DNA of 64,000 nucleotides from Streptomyces sp. AC558_RSS880 (lineage in GTDB: Bacteria > Actinomycetota > Actinomycetes > Streptomycetales > Streptomycetaceae). The notes under the pieces were generated by a model, which was not told where the DNA came from, did not search any database, and saw only the letters and a program-made list of their open reading frames with translations. Numbering within the stretch: position 1 is the first letter of the stretch; each line of letters begins with the position of its first letter. This document shows, piece by piece, positions 33,204 through 41,221 of the stretch. Location of the stretch: contig NZ_JAGMUJ010000023.1 of the NCBI RefSeq assembly GCF_019049255.1, forward strand, positions 32,992 to 96,991, written 5' to 3'. A program made the position numbers and the translations under genes.

Positions 33204-34777
33204 GCGGACGGCGACGGCCGCGTCCGCAGCGACGGGCGCGCACCCCGCGCACCCTGCGGACGCGGCTCGTCGTCGCGTCCGTGGTGCTGATCGCGGTGGT
33301 GTGCGCGGTGATCGGTTCCGTGACCACGCTGGCGCTGCGGTCCCATCTGTACGAGCAGCTCGACGGGCAGCTGCACGAGGTCGCGGCACGCGCCTCGGGC
33401 GCCTTCGGACCACCGGGACAAGGCGGTGACGGGGACGGCCGGGATCCCAAGCCGATCGATCTCACCGACTTCGTCGCCCACGGCCCGCAGCCGCCTTACA
33501 CCATCGCGGCGAAGGTCGAGAACGGCACCGTCACGGAGGCCCTGTACGGGAAGAAGTCCAAGGACGACTTCTCGATGAGCGCCAAGTCGCTGGACGCGGC
33601 CCAGACCTCCGTGCTCGACTCCGTCGCCCGGGACGACGCCGAACACACGGTGGACATCCCCGGCCTCGGGAGTTACCGCGTCGCCTACCAGGCAGGCCCC
33701 AACGGCGCCTTCTACGTCGCCGTCCCCACGGCGGACGTCGACAACACCATCAACACCCTGATCCTCGTCGAGATCAGCGTCACCGCCGCCGGGCTCATCG
33801 CCGCCTCCCTGGCCGGAGCCGTCATCGTCGGCGTCGCCACCCGCCCCCTGCGCAAGGTCGCCGCCACCGCCACCCGCGTCTCCGAACTGCCCCTGCACAC
33901 CGGCGAGGTGAACCTCGAGGAGCGCGTCCCCGAGTCCGAGTGCGACCCGCACACCGAGGTCGGCCGGGTCGGCGCCGCGCTCAACCGGATGCTCGACCAC
34001 ATCCACGGGGCGCTGCACGCCCGGCAGGAGAGCGAGACCCGGGTACGGCAGTTCGTCGCGGACGCCAGCCACGAGCTGCGTACGCCGCTGGCCTCCATCC
34101 GGGGCTACGCCGAACTCACCCGGCGTGGCCGGGAACAGGTCGGCCCCGACACCCGGCACGCGCTCGGGCGGATCGAGTCCGAGGCGAGCCGGATGACCCT
34201 GCTCGTCGAGGACCTGCTGCTGCTCGCCCGCCTGGACGCCGGCCGGCCCCTGCAGTTGGAGGAGACCGACCTCGTCCCGCTCGTCGTGGACACCGTCAGC
34301 GACGCCCGTGCCGCCGGCCAGGACCACGTCTGGCGCCTGGAGTTGCCCGACGAGCCCGCCCCGGTGTGCGCCGACGCCGCCCGGCTCCAGCAGGTCCTCG
34401 TCAACCTGCTCGGCAACGCCCGCAACCACACCCCGCCGGGCACCACCGTCACCGCGCGGGTGCGCCGCAACGGGCACTGGCTCTGCGTGGACGTGGTGGA
34501 CGACGGGCCGGGCATCGCGCCCCATCTGCTCCCGCACGTCTTCGAACGGTTCGCGCGCGGCGACTCCGCGCGCACCCGCGCCACCGGCTCGACCGGGCTG
34601 GGCCTGGCCATCGTGCAGGCCGTGGCGACCGCGCACGGCGGTGCCGTGACCGTCGACAGCGTGCCCGGACGGACCGCGTTCACGCTCCATCTCCCCGCCG
34701 TGGAACCGCGGTTGGCGCCCGAGCCGTACTCACAGCCACGGCACAGCCTCACCACATGGGCACGACAGGGCGCCTGA
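33200..34777 (+). CDS. sensor histidine kinase
   Basis: The product is 525 residues. Transmembrane segment 1 (about 22-45) and segment 2 (about 190-213) enclose an extracytoplasmic sensor domain of about 145 residues. A HAMP domain follows, then HisKA with H291 in DASHELRTPL, and HATPase_c with N-box NLLGNARNH, DDGPGI and TGLGLAI. It should phosphorylate the overlapping response regulator. Coupling to downstream glycosyltransferase genes suggests that it senses envelope state. Confidence 0.94.
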   Translation: MSGRRRPRPQRRARTPRTLRTRLVVASVVLIAVVCAVIGSVTTLALRSHLYEQLDGQLHEVAARASGAFGPPGQGGDGDGRDPKPIDLTDFVAHGPQPPYTIAAKVENGTVTEALYGKKSKDDFSMSAKSLDAAQTSVLDSVARDDAEHTVDIPGLGSYRVAYQAGPNGAFYVAVPTADVDNTINTLILVEISVTAAGLIAASLAGAVIVGVATRPLRKVAATATRVSELPLHTGEVNLEERVPESECDPHTEVGRVGAALNRMLDHIHGALHARQESETRVRQFVADASHELRTPLASIRGYAELTRRGREQVGPDTRHALGRIESEASRMTLLVEDLLLLARLDAGRPLQLEETDLVPLVVDTVSDARAAGQDHVWRLELPDEPAPVCADAARLQQVLVNLLGNARNHTPPGTTVTARVRRNGHWLCVDVVDDGPGIAPHLLPHVFERFARGDSARTRATGSTGLGLAIVQAVATAHGGAVTVDSVPGRTAFTLHLPAVEPRLAPEPYSQPRHSLTTWARQGA

Positions 34778-34791
34778 GCAGAGTCGGTCCC

Positions 34792-36228
34792 ATGCGAACC
34801 GATTCTTCTCCCGGCACCCTGCCGGCGCGGGAGCACCTCCCGGCCGCCGGAGCGGGCACGCCGGTCCTGGACGTAGTGATCCCCGTCTACAACGAGGAGA
34901 AGGACCTCAAGCCGTGCGTCCGCGGACTGCACGAGCACCTGACCCGCACCTTCCCCTACGCCTTCCGCATCACGATCGCCGACAACGCCTCCACGGACGG
35001 CACCCCGCACGTGGCGGGCCGGCTGGCGGAACGGTTCCCGGAGGTACGGTCGGTGCGCCTGGAGCAGAAGGGACGCGGCCGGGCGCTGCGGACCGTCTGG
35101 TCCGCCTCGGACGCCCCCGTCCTCGCCTACATGGACGTGGACCTGTCCACCGACCTCAACGCGCTGCTGCCGCTGGTCGCCCCGCTGATCTCCGGCCACT
35201 CCGACCTCGCCATCGGCTCCCGGCTGAGCCGCAGCTCACGCGTGGTGCGGGGGGCCAAGCGGGAGTTCATCAGCCGCTCGTACAACCTGATCCTGCGCGG
35301 CTCGCTGCAGGCCCGCTTCTCCGACGCGCAGTGCGGGTTCAAGGCGATCCGCCGTGACGTGGCCCAGGTGCTGCTGCCCCTGGTGGAGGACAGCGGCTGG
35401 TTCTTCGACACCGAGCTGCTGGTCCTCTCCGAGCGTGCGGGCCTGCGCATCCACGAGGTGCCGGTCGACTGGGTCGACGACCCCGACTCCACCGTGCACA
35501 TCGTGAAGACGGCGACCGACGACCTCAAGGGCGTCTGGCGGGTCGGCAGGGCGCTGGCCACCGGCTCGCTGCCGCTGGACCGGCTCACCCGGCCCTTCGG
35601 CGACGACCCGCGCGACCGGACCATCGAGGACGTACCGCAGGGGCTGGCCCGCCAACTGGTCGGCTTCTGCGTCGTCGGCGTCCTGTCCACCCTCTTCTAC
35701 CTGCTGCTCTACAGCGGCTTCCGGACCTTCACCGGCTCCCAGGTCGCCAACGGACTCGCCCTGCTGGTCTCGGCGGTCGCCAACACCGCCGCCAATCGAC
35801 GGCTCACCTTCGGCGTGCGGGGGAGCGGCGGGGCCGTACGGCACCAGGCGCAGGGCCTGGTCGTCTTCGGCATCGGCCTCGCCCTGACCAGCGGCTCGCT
35901 CGCCGCGCTCAACGCCGCGGCCGGCGACCCCGCCCACTCCACCGAGCTGGCGGTGCTCATCGCGGCGAACCTCGCGGCGACCGTGCTGCGGTTCCTGCTC
36001 TTCCGCGCGTGGGTCTTCCCGGACCGTGACCGGCCCCCCGGGACCACCGCCCCTTCCCGGCAGGACGTCACCCCCGACTGGCAGAACTCCCCCGCCGCCC
36101 CCGCCTGGCAGAACTTCTCCGCCGCCCCCGCCTGGCAGGACGCGACCCTGCCGCTCCAGCCGGTCCGTTCGCCGCTCCCCACCCGCCCGTCCCGGCCTTC
36201 CGACTCCGAACCGAGGGACTTCCGATGA
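34792..36228 (+). CDS. GT2 glycosyltransferase fused to GtrA-like membrane domain
   Basis: The product is 478 residues. The N-terminal dolichyl-phosphate-mannose-synthase-like GT2 domain (about 25-260) has VVIPVYNEEKDL, DNASTDGT, and the metal-binding DVD at 115-117 in AYMDVDLSTD. The C-terminal GtrA domain (about 285-410) has four membrane segments. The product probably transfers a sugar to polyprenyl phosphate and helps flip it. A tail contains two PAW-Q repeats (AAPAWQNF, AAPAWQD). ATG 34792 follows the kinase by 14 bp, and the stop overlaps the next start (ATGA). Confidence 0.92.
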   Translation: MRTDSSPGTLPAREHLPAAGAGTPVLDVVIPVYNEEKDLKPCVRGLHEHLTRTFPYAFRITIADNASTDGTPHVAGRLAERFPEVRSVRLEQKGRGRALRTVWSASDAPVLAYMDVDLSTDLNALLPLVAPLISGHSDLAIGSRLSRSSRVVRGAKREFISRSYNLILRGSLQARFSDAQCGFKAIRRDVAQVLLPLVEDSGWFFDTELLVLSERAGLRIHEVPVDWVDDPDSTVHIVKTATDDLKGVWRVGRALATGSLPLDRLTRPFGDDPRDRTIEDVPQGLARQLVGFCVVGVLSTLFYLLLYSGFRTFTGSQVANGLALLVSAVANTAANRRLTFGVRGSGGAVRHQAQGLVVFGIGLALTSGSLAALNAAAGDPAHSTELAVLIAANLAATVLRFLLFRAWVFPDRDRPPGTTAPSRQDVTPDWQNSPAAPAWQNFSAAPAWQDATLPLQPVRSPLPTRPSRPSDSEPRDFR

Positions 36229-38411
36229 CCACGCAGTACGACCAGACGAGTCCCCCGGCGGACCCCGCCGCCTGGGGACCCCCGGAGGAGGCCCGGCACG
36301 CGGCCCCCGGTACGGGCGAACCCCGCGGGCCCCTCGCCCGCAGAGTGTGGCGCGGCCGGCCCGAGGACCCCCGCTGGGTACGCCCCGCCTTCCTCGGCCT
36401 GCTGCTGGCGACCGGACTGCTGTACCTCTACGACCTGAGCGCCTCCGGATACGCCAACTCCTTCTACTCGGCGGCCGTCCAGGCGGGCAGCGAGTCCTGG
36501 AAGGCGTTCTTCTTCGGCTCGCTGGACGCGGCGAACGCCATCACCGTGGACAAGCCCCCGGCCTCGCTGTGGCCGATGGAGCTGTCGGTCCGGATCTTCG
36601 GCCTGAACTCCTGGGCGATCCTGGTGCCCGAGGTGCTCATGGGCGTCGGCACGGTCGCCGTCGTGTACGCGGCCGTACGCCGCCGCTTCGGCCCGGCGGC
36701 CGGTCTGATCGCGGGCGCGGTCCTCGCGCTCACCCCGGTCGCGGCGCTGATGTTCCGGTTCAACAACCCGGACGCGCTGCTGGCGCTGCTGATGTCCGTC
36801 GCCTGCTGCCTCGTCGTCCGCGCCCTGGAGGACGGCCGGACGAAGTGGCTGGTGTGGGCCGGGGCCGCGATCGGTTTCGCGTTCCTCGCCAAGACCCTCC
36901 AGGCCTTCCTGATCCTCCCGGCCCTCGCGCTGGTCTACGGCGTCTGCGCGCCCGTGCGACTGAGGAAGCGGCTGGGGCAACTGGCCCTGGCGACCCTGGC
37001 GCTGGTCGTCTCCGGCGGCTGGTGGGTGGCCGTCGTCGAACTGTGGCCGACGTCGTCGCGCCCGTACGTCGGCGGCTCGCAGAACAACAGCTTCCTGGAG
37101 CTGACCTTCGGCTACAACGGTCTCGGCCGGCTCAACGGCGAGGAGACCGGCAGCGTCGGTGGCGGTGGCGCGGGCGGCGGTGGACAGTGGGGTGAGACCG
37201 GCTGGGACCGGATGTTCAACTCCGAGATCGGCGGCCAGATCTCCTGGCTGCTGCCCGCCGCGCTGATCCTGCTCGTCGCCGGCCTGGTCCTCACCCGGAA
37301 GGCCGCGCGGACCGACCTCGCCCGCGCCTCGTTCCTGGTGTGGGGCGGTTCGCTGCTGATGACCATGGTCGTCTTCAGCTTCATGGCCGGCATCTTCCAC
37401 CAGTACTACACGGTGGCCCTCGCCCCGTACCTGGCGGCCGTGGCCGGCATGGGCGCGGCGGCCCTGTGGGAGAAGCGGCGGGCGCCGTGGGCGTCGCTCG
37501 CCCTGGCGGCGGCCGTCACGGCCACGGCCGCCTGGGGGTACGTGCTGCTCAACCGCACGCCCGACTACCTGCCGTGGCTGAAGTGGCTGGTCCTGGTCGG
37601 CGGGCTGGTCGCGGCCCTCGGGCTGGTCTTCGCGGGCAGGGTGGGGCGCCGGGTGGCGCTCGCGGCGGCGGGGCTGGGCCTGGTGGCCGCGCTGGCCGGT
37701 CCGACGGCGTACACGCTGAGCACCGTGCAGGAGGGACACACCGGTTCGATCGTCACCGCCGGTCCGGCCGGGGCGAGCATGGGCGGCGGTCCCGGCGGGG
37801 GCGGCCGGGGCGGTGGCTTCCCCGGCGGGGGCGGCCCCGGCGGGCAGAACCAGCAGGGTGGCCAGGGCCAGACCCCGCCCGGCGCGGGCGGCGACGGGAC
37901 CGGCGGCTTCCCCGGCGGCGGACCCATGGGCCAGGACGGGCAGAACGGGCAGAACGGGCAGGGTGCCCCGCGGAACGGCACCGGCGACAGCGCCGAGGGC
38001 GGTGTGCCCGGCGGTGGCACGGGGGGCGGCATGGGCGGCCTGCTCGGCGGCGCGGACGTCGACTCCGAGGCGAAGGAACTGCTGGAGGCCGACGCCGGCG
38101 ACTACACCTGGGCCGCCGCGGCCGTCGGCGCCCAGAACGCCGCGAGCCACCAGCTGGCCACCGGTGAGCCCGTGATGGCGATCGGCGGCTTCAACGGCAC
38201 CGACCCGTCCCCGACGCTCGCGCGGTTCAAGGAGTACGTGGCCGAAGGGAAGATCCACTACTTCGTCGCCGGCGGCGGCATGGGCGGCGGCATGGGTGGC
38301 GACTCCGGCAGCTCCGCGCAGATCTCCACCTGGGTGCAGGAGAACTTCGAGGAGGTGACGGCCGGCTCGGCCACCTTCTACGACCTCACGCGGAAGACGA
38401 CCGACGGCTGA
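36225..38411 (+). CDS. ArnT/PMT-type membrane glycosyltransferase
   Basis: The product is 728 residues with about 12 membrane segments in the first 520 and a large C-terminal extracytoplasmic part. It is a C-superfamily polyprenyl-phosphate-sugar-dependent transferase. The first extracytoplasmic loop holds SLDAANAITVDKPPASLW, with the acidic and DKPP elements of the family. A Gly/Pro/Gln-rich stretch (about 515-610) joins a small terminal domain rich in Gly-Met (GGGMGGGMGG). The GT2-GtrA partner upstream probably supplies the lipid-linked sugar. The acceptor is unknown. Confidence 0.92.
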   Translation: MTTQYDQTSPPADPAAWGPPEEARHAAPGTGEPRGPLARRVWRGRPEDPRWVRPAFLGLLLATGLLYLYDLSASGYANSFYSAAVQAGSESWKAFFFGSLDAANAITVDKPPASLWPMELSVRIFGLNSWAILVPEVLMGVGTVAVVYAAVRRRFGPAAGLIAGAVLALTPVAALMFRFNNPDALLALLMSVACCLVVRALEDGRTKWLVWAGAAIGFAFLAKTLQAFLILPALALVYGVCAPVRLRKRLGQLALATLALVVSGGWWVAVVELWPTSSRPYVGGSQNNSFLELTFGYNGLGRLNGEETGSVGGGGAGGGGQWGETGWDRMFNSEIGGQISWLLPAALILLVAGLVLTRKAARTDLARASFLVWGGSLLMTMVVFSFMAGIFHQYYTVALAPYLAAVAGMGAAALWEKRRAPWASLALAAAVTATAAWGYVLLNRTPDYLPWLKWLVLVGGLVAALGLVFAGRVGRRVALAAAGLGLVAALAGPTAYTLSTVQEGHTGSIVTAGPAGASMGGGPGGGGRGGGFPGGGGPGGQNQQGGQGQTPPGAGGDGTGGFPGGGPMGQDGQNGQNGQGAPRNGTGDSAEGGVPGGGTGGGMGGLLGGADVDSEAKELLEADAGDYTWAAAAVGAQNAASHQLATGEPVMAIGGFNGTDPSPTLARFKEYVAEGKIHYFVAGGGMGGGMGGDSGSSAQISTWVQENFEEVTAGSATFYDLTRKTTDG

Positions 38412-38429
38412 CGGTCCCCCGGTGCGGGA

Positions 38430-38462
38430 CGAGGGCGGTGACATGCCATGTCACCGCCCTCG
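38430..38462. terminator. bidirectional terminator
   Basis: Perfect 14-bp arms, CGAGGGCGGTGACA (38430-38443) and its complement (38449-38462), surround five bases. It lies between the convergent glycosyltransferase operon and the PPOX gene. Confidence 0.8.
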
Positions 38463-38463
38463 C

Positions 38464-38934
38464 CTACTCCCCCTCGACCAGCCGCGCCGGGAAACCGCCG
38501 GTCGCCACCGGGCCCCAGCGCTCCGGAGTGATCCGGATGATCGACTTGCCCTGCTTGACCATGGCGGCGCGGTACTCGTCCCAGTCCGGGTGCTCGCCGG
38601 CGATGTTCCGGTAGTACTCCACCAGCGGCTCCACGGACTCGGGCGAGTCCACCACCTCGGCGGTGCCGTCGATCTGGACCCACGGCCCGTTCCACTCGTC
38701 GCTCAGGACGATCAGGCTCACCCGGCTGTCCCGCTTGGCGTTGCGGGTCTTGGCGCGCTCGGGGTACGTGGAGACCACGATCCGGCCCGAGTCGTCGACC
38801 CCGCAGGTCAGCGGCGAGCCCTGAGGGCCGCCGTCGGCCCGCCGGGTCAGCAGGATCGCCCGGTGCCGGGGCCGTACGAAGTCCAGCAGTTCGTCGAGGG
38901 AGACGCGGGTGTTCGTCGCGATGTTGGGTGCCAT
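38464..38934 (-). CDS. PPOX-class F420-dependent oxidoreductase/pyridoxamine-oxidase-like protein
   Basis: The product is 156 residues of the split-barrel flavin/F420-binding fold. It has RPRHRAILLTRRADGGPQGSP, GRIVVSTYPERAKTRNAKRD and a Trp-rich WNGPWVQIDGTAEV strand. The family reduces small substrates with F420H2 or FMN. Cofactor choice cannot be settled by eye, though the actinobacterial context favours F420. Ten bases separate it from the STAS gene, which lies upstream in the same direction. Confidence 0.88.
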   Translation of the reverse strand: MAPNIATNTRVSLDELLDFVRPRHRAILLTRRADGGPQGSPLTCGVDDSGRIVVSTYPERAKTRNAKRDSRVSLIVLSDEWNGPWVQIDGTAEVVDSPESVEPLVEYYRNIAGEHPDWDEYRAAMVKQGKSIIRITPERWGPVATGGFPARLVEGE

Positions 38935-38943
38935 GGCGTCAGC

Positions 38944-39309
38944 CTAGGCCGCCAAGGCTTCCGGGAGGTTGTCGTACACGGGGACGTCGCGGCGCAGGCC
39001 GGTCAGTTCCAGCACGCGGCTCGCCACGCTGTCCGGGCGGGCCACCACGTACACGCGGGTGCCGGGGCGCAGCAGCCGGCGTACGTCGTTGATGAGGCGG
39101 ACGCCCTGGGAGTCCATGAAGAGGGTCCCGGTGAGGTCGAGGACCAGGATCCGGGGCCGCCGGCCGTCACCGGTGCGCGCCCTGGAGAGGATGGTGTCGA
39201 GGAGGTCCCCGGCGTTGGAGAAGTCGATCTCCGGGGGGAACCGGAGCAGCGCGTGCTCGGACGCGTCGCGCGGCTCGGAGGGGTTCGGCAGGAAGGTCAC
39301 GGCATTCAC
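38944..39309 (-). CDS. STAS-domain anti-anti-sigma factor
   Basis: The product is 121 residues. The STAS fold has ALLRFPPEIDFSNAGDLLD, RILVLDLTGTLFMDSQGVRL and VYVVARPDSVASRVLELTG. The Ser in MDSQG is the site normally phosphorylated by RsbW-type kinases. In partner switching the unphosphorylated form captures the anti-sigma kinase. The partner is unknown; an RsbW-like protein (8655-9212) and SigF/SigN-type factors (44790-46872) exist elsewhere in the window. GTG 39309 was used; GTG 39300, with AGG eight bases upstream, is equally possible. Confidence 0.87.
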   Translation of the reverse strand: MNAVTFLPNPSEPRDASEHALLRFPPEIDFSNAGDLLDTILSRARTGDGRRPRILVLDLTGTLFMDSQGVRLINDVRRLLRPGTRVYVVARPDSVASRVLELTGLRRDVPVYDNLPEALAA

Positions 39310-39545
39310 CTGGCAGACACGAGTCGTCCGGGATTCCGGTGAGGCCACTTCCTGACCCGTCCGCCCATTGCACCACGCCGGAGGGCGCCGGTGGAAGCGG
39401 GCCGGGGAGGTGATCGGTCCGGGCGCCGGTACCGCAGGTCCGGACGTCACCTCATCGCAACCGAACAGATAGAGTTCTGTGCGTCCTGTGCTCGCAGTCG
39501 GGAATGTGCTGCGGAGCTCTCCTGCGCACAGCCGTGAGGCCGTGC

Positions 39546-40271
39546 ATGCCGAAGAGGTTCGTGGTGGTTACGTCCCGGTTTTCTGATTTGCCCCGTTTCC
39601 CGGCCGGATTGGAGCTGGCGGAAGCCCTCACGGCGGCGGCACGGCAACTCCACGAGACGTCCACCCCGGAGAGCACCCTGGACACGGCCGTCCGTCTCGC
39701 GGTCGACCTCGTGCCCGGTGCCGACCACGCGGGCATCTCCGTCATCGGGCGGGACAACCGGCGCTCCACGCTCGCCTGGACCGACGACGTCGTGCGCACC
39801 GCCGAGGAGGACGGCGACCCCGGGGCCGGGCCCCAGCCGTACTGGCACCGCCTGTGGAACACCCCCGTGGCCGAGGTCGAGGACAGCGAGAACGACGAGG
39901 GCGACGACGCGCTCTCCGGACTGGGCCTGCGTTCCGTGCTGTCGCTGCGGCTGCGGGCCGACCGCCGCCGGCTGACCGTGCTCACCGCCTACGCCCGCAA
40001 GCCGCGCGCCTTCGACGAGACCGCGCTGCGGATCGGCCGGCTGTTCACCGCGCACGTCGGCATCGCCCTCGACTCCGCCACCGTGCGCGAGCAGCTCACC
40101 GAGGCCATGCGCACCCGGGACCTGATCGGCCAGGCCACCGGCATCCTCATGGAGCGCCTGGACATCGACGCGGCCGGCGCCTTCGACAGCCTGGTGCGGG
40201 CCTCGCAGCGGGAGAACGTCAAACTGCGCGACCTCGCCCGCCGCATCGTCGACCCGTCCGGCGCCCCCTGA
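39546..40271 (+). CDS. GAF-ANTAR regulator
   Basis: The product is 241 residues. A GAF domain (about 25-165) is followed by a C-terminal ANTAR domain (about 178-237: LTEAMRTRDLIGQATGILME, AFDSLVRASQRENVKLRDLA), a three-helix RNA-binding module that promotes antitermination. This pairing is common in actinobacteria and probably senses a small ligand. ATG 39546 is preceded by GTGAGG. The gene diverges from the STAS gene. Confidence 0.9.
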   Translation: MPKRFVVVTSRFSDLPRFPAGLELAEALTAAARQLHETSTPESTLDTAVRLAVDLVPGADHAGISVIGRDNRRSTLAWTDDVVRTAEEDGDPGAGPQPYWHRLWNTPVAEVEDSENDEGDDALSGLGLRSVLSLRLRADRRRLTVLTAYARKPRAFDETALRIGRLFTAHVGIALDSATVREQLTEAMRTRDLIGQATGILMERLDIDAAGAFDSLVRASQRENVKLRDLARRIVDPSGAP

Positions 40272-40278
40272 CGGGGCC

Positions 40279-41100
40279 TCACGCGGCCGGGAGCGACGCC
40301 CCCTGGACGGCCTGGACGTCCAGTTCCACCCGGAGGGTCGTGCCGATGGCCGCGATGCCGGCCTGGACGACCTGGTTGTAGTTCATCGCGAAGTCCTCAC
40401 GCCGCAGTTCGGCCGTGGCGCGGAAGGCCGCCCGGGTGCCGCCCCAGGGGTCCGCCCCGGTGCCGAGGTAGGCCAGGTCCAGGTCGACGGGGCGCACGAC
40501 GCCGCGCATGGCCAGCTCGCCGTGGACCGTCCAGCGGTCGGAGCCCGCCCCGGTCAGACCGGTGGACCGGTAGGTGATCTCGGGGTACCGCTCGACGTCC
40601 AGGAAGTCCGCGGAGCGCAGATGGGCGTCGCGCATCCCGTTGCCGGTGTCGATGGACGCCGCCCGGATCACCGCCTCCACGCGGGACCCGGCGACGTCGT
40701 CCGGCGCGATTTCCACCAGGGCCGCGAACTCGGTGAACCGGCCCCGCACGCTGGAGATGCCCAGGTGCTGGGCGACGGCCGCCACGCTCGAGTGCGCCGG
40801 GTCCACGGTCCACGGCCCCGGCGGCGGCAGCTCGGTGCCGCCCTGCCGGGCCAGCGTCACCGTCCCGACCTCGGCCCGCCCGCTCGCGGTGACGATCGCG
40901 CTGGCGGCGGCGGGCGCGTATCCGACCGCGGTGACGACGACGGTGTACGCCCCCGGCGCCAGCGCGGTGGTGTCCCGGACGGCGCCCTCGGCGTCCGCCC
41001 CGGCGCGCAGCACCTGCGTACCGGTCCCGTCGGTCACCGTGACGACCGCGTGCGACACGGCCCATCCGTCCCGGGTACGGATCCTCGCGGTCAGTGACAT
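40279..41100 (-). CDS. YceI-family protein with N-terminal carboxypeptidase-regulatory-like domain
   Basis: The product is 273 residues. Residues 1-90 form a beta-sandwich of the CarboxypepD_reg type (AVVTVTDGTGTQVLRAGADAEG, APGAYTVVVTAVGYAP). Residues 95-265 are a YceI lipocalin-like domain (WTVDPAHSSVAAVAQHLGIS, GNGMRDAHLRSADFLDVERY, RREDFAMNY), which binds isoprenoid-like lipids. No signal peptide is present, unlike many YceI proteins. ATG 41100 follows GGGAG. It lies 121 bp downstream of the MFS gene whose tail contains the same sandwich domain, so the two are probably linked functionally. Confidence 0.88.
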   Translation of the reverse strand: MSLTARIRTRDGWAVSHAVVTVTDGTGTQVLRAGADAEGAVRDTTALAPGAYTVVVTAVGYAPAAASAIVTASGRAEVGTVTLARQGGTELPPPGPWTVDPAHSSVAAVAQHLGISSVRGRFTEFAALVEIAPDDVAGSRVEAVIRAASIDTGNGMRDAHLRSADFLDVERYPEITYRSTGLTGAGSDRWTVHGELAMRGVVRPVDLDLAYLGTGADPWGGTRAAFRATAELRREDFAMNYNQVVQAGIAAIGTTLRVELDVQAVQGASLPAA

Positions 41101-41112
41101 CCCGTTCTCTCC

Positions 41113-41138
41113 CTGCACACACGTACTGCACACACGTA
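41113..41138. repeat. 13-bp direct repeat upstream of the YceI gene
   Basis: CTGCACACACGTA occurs twice back to back, 12 bp before the YceI start. It could be a regulator site or promoter element, or chance. Confidence 0.5.
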
Positions 41139-41221
41139 CAAAATGGTCGGATGGGACCGGCCCGCGGCGGGGGCGCGTCTCCGCTACAGGACGCGCCCGC
41201 CCGCCACGGGCCGGGGTTTCG

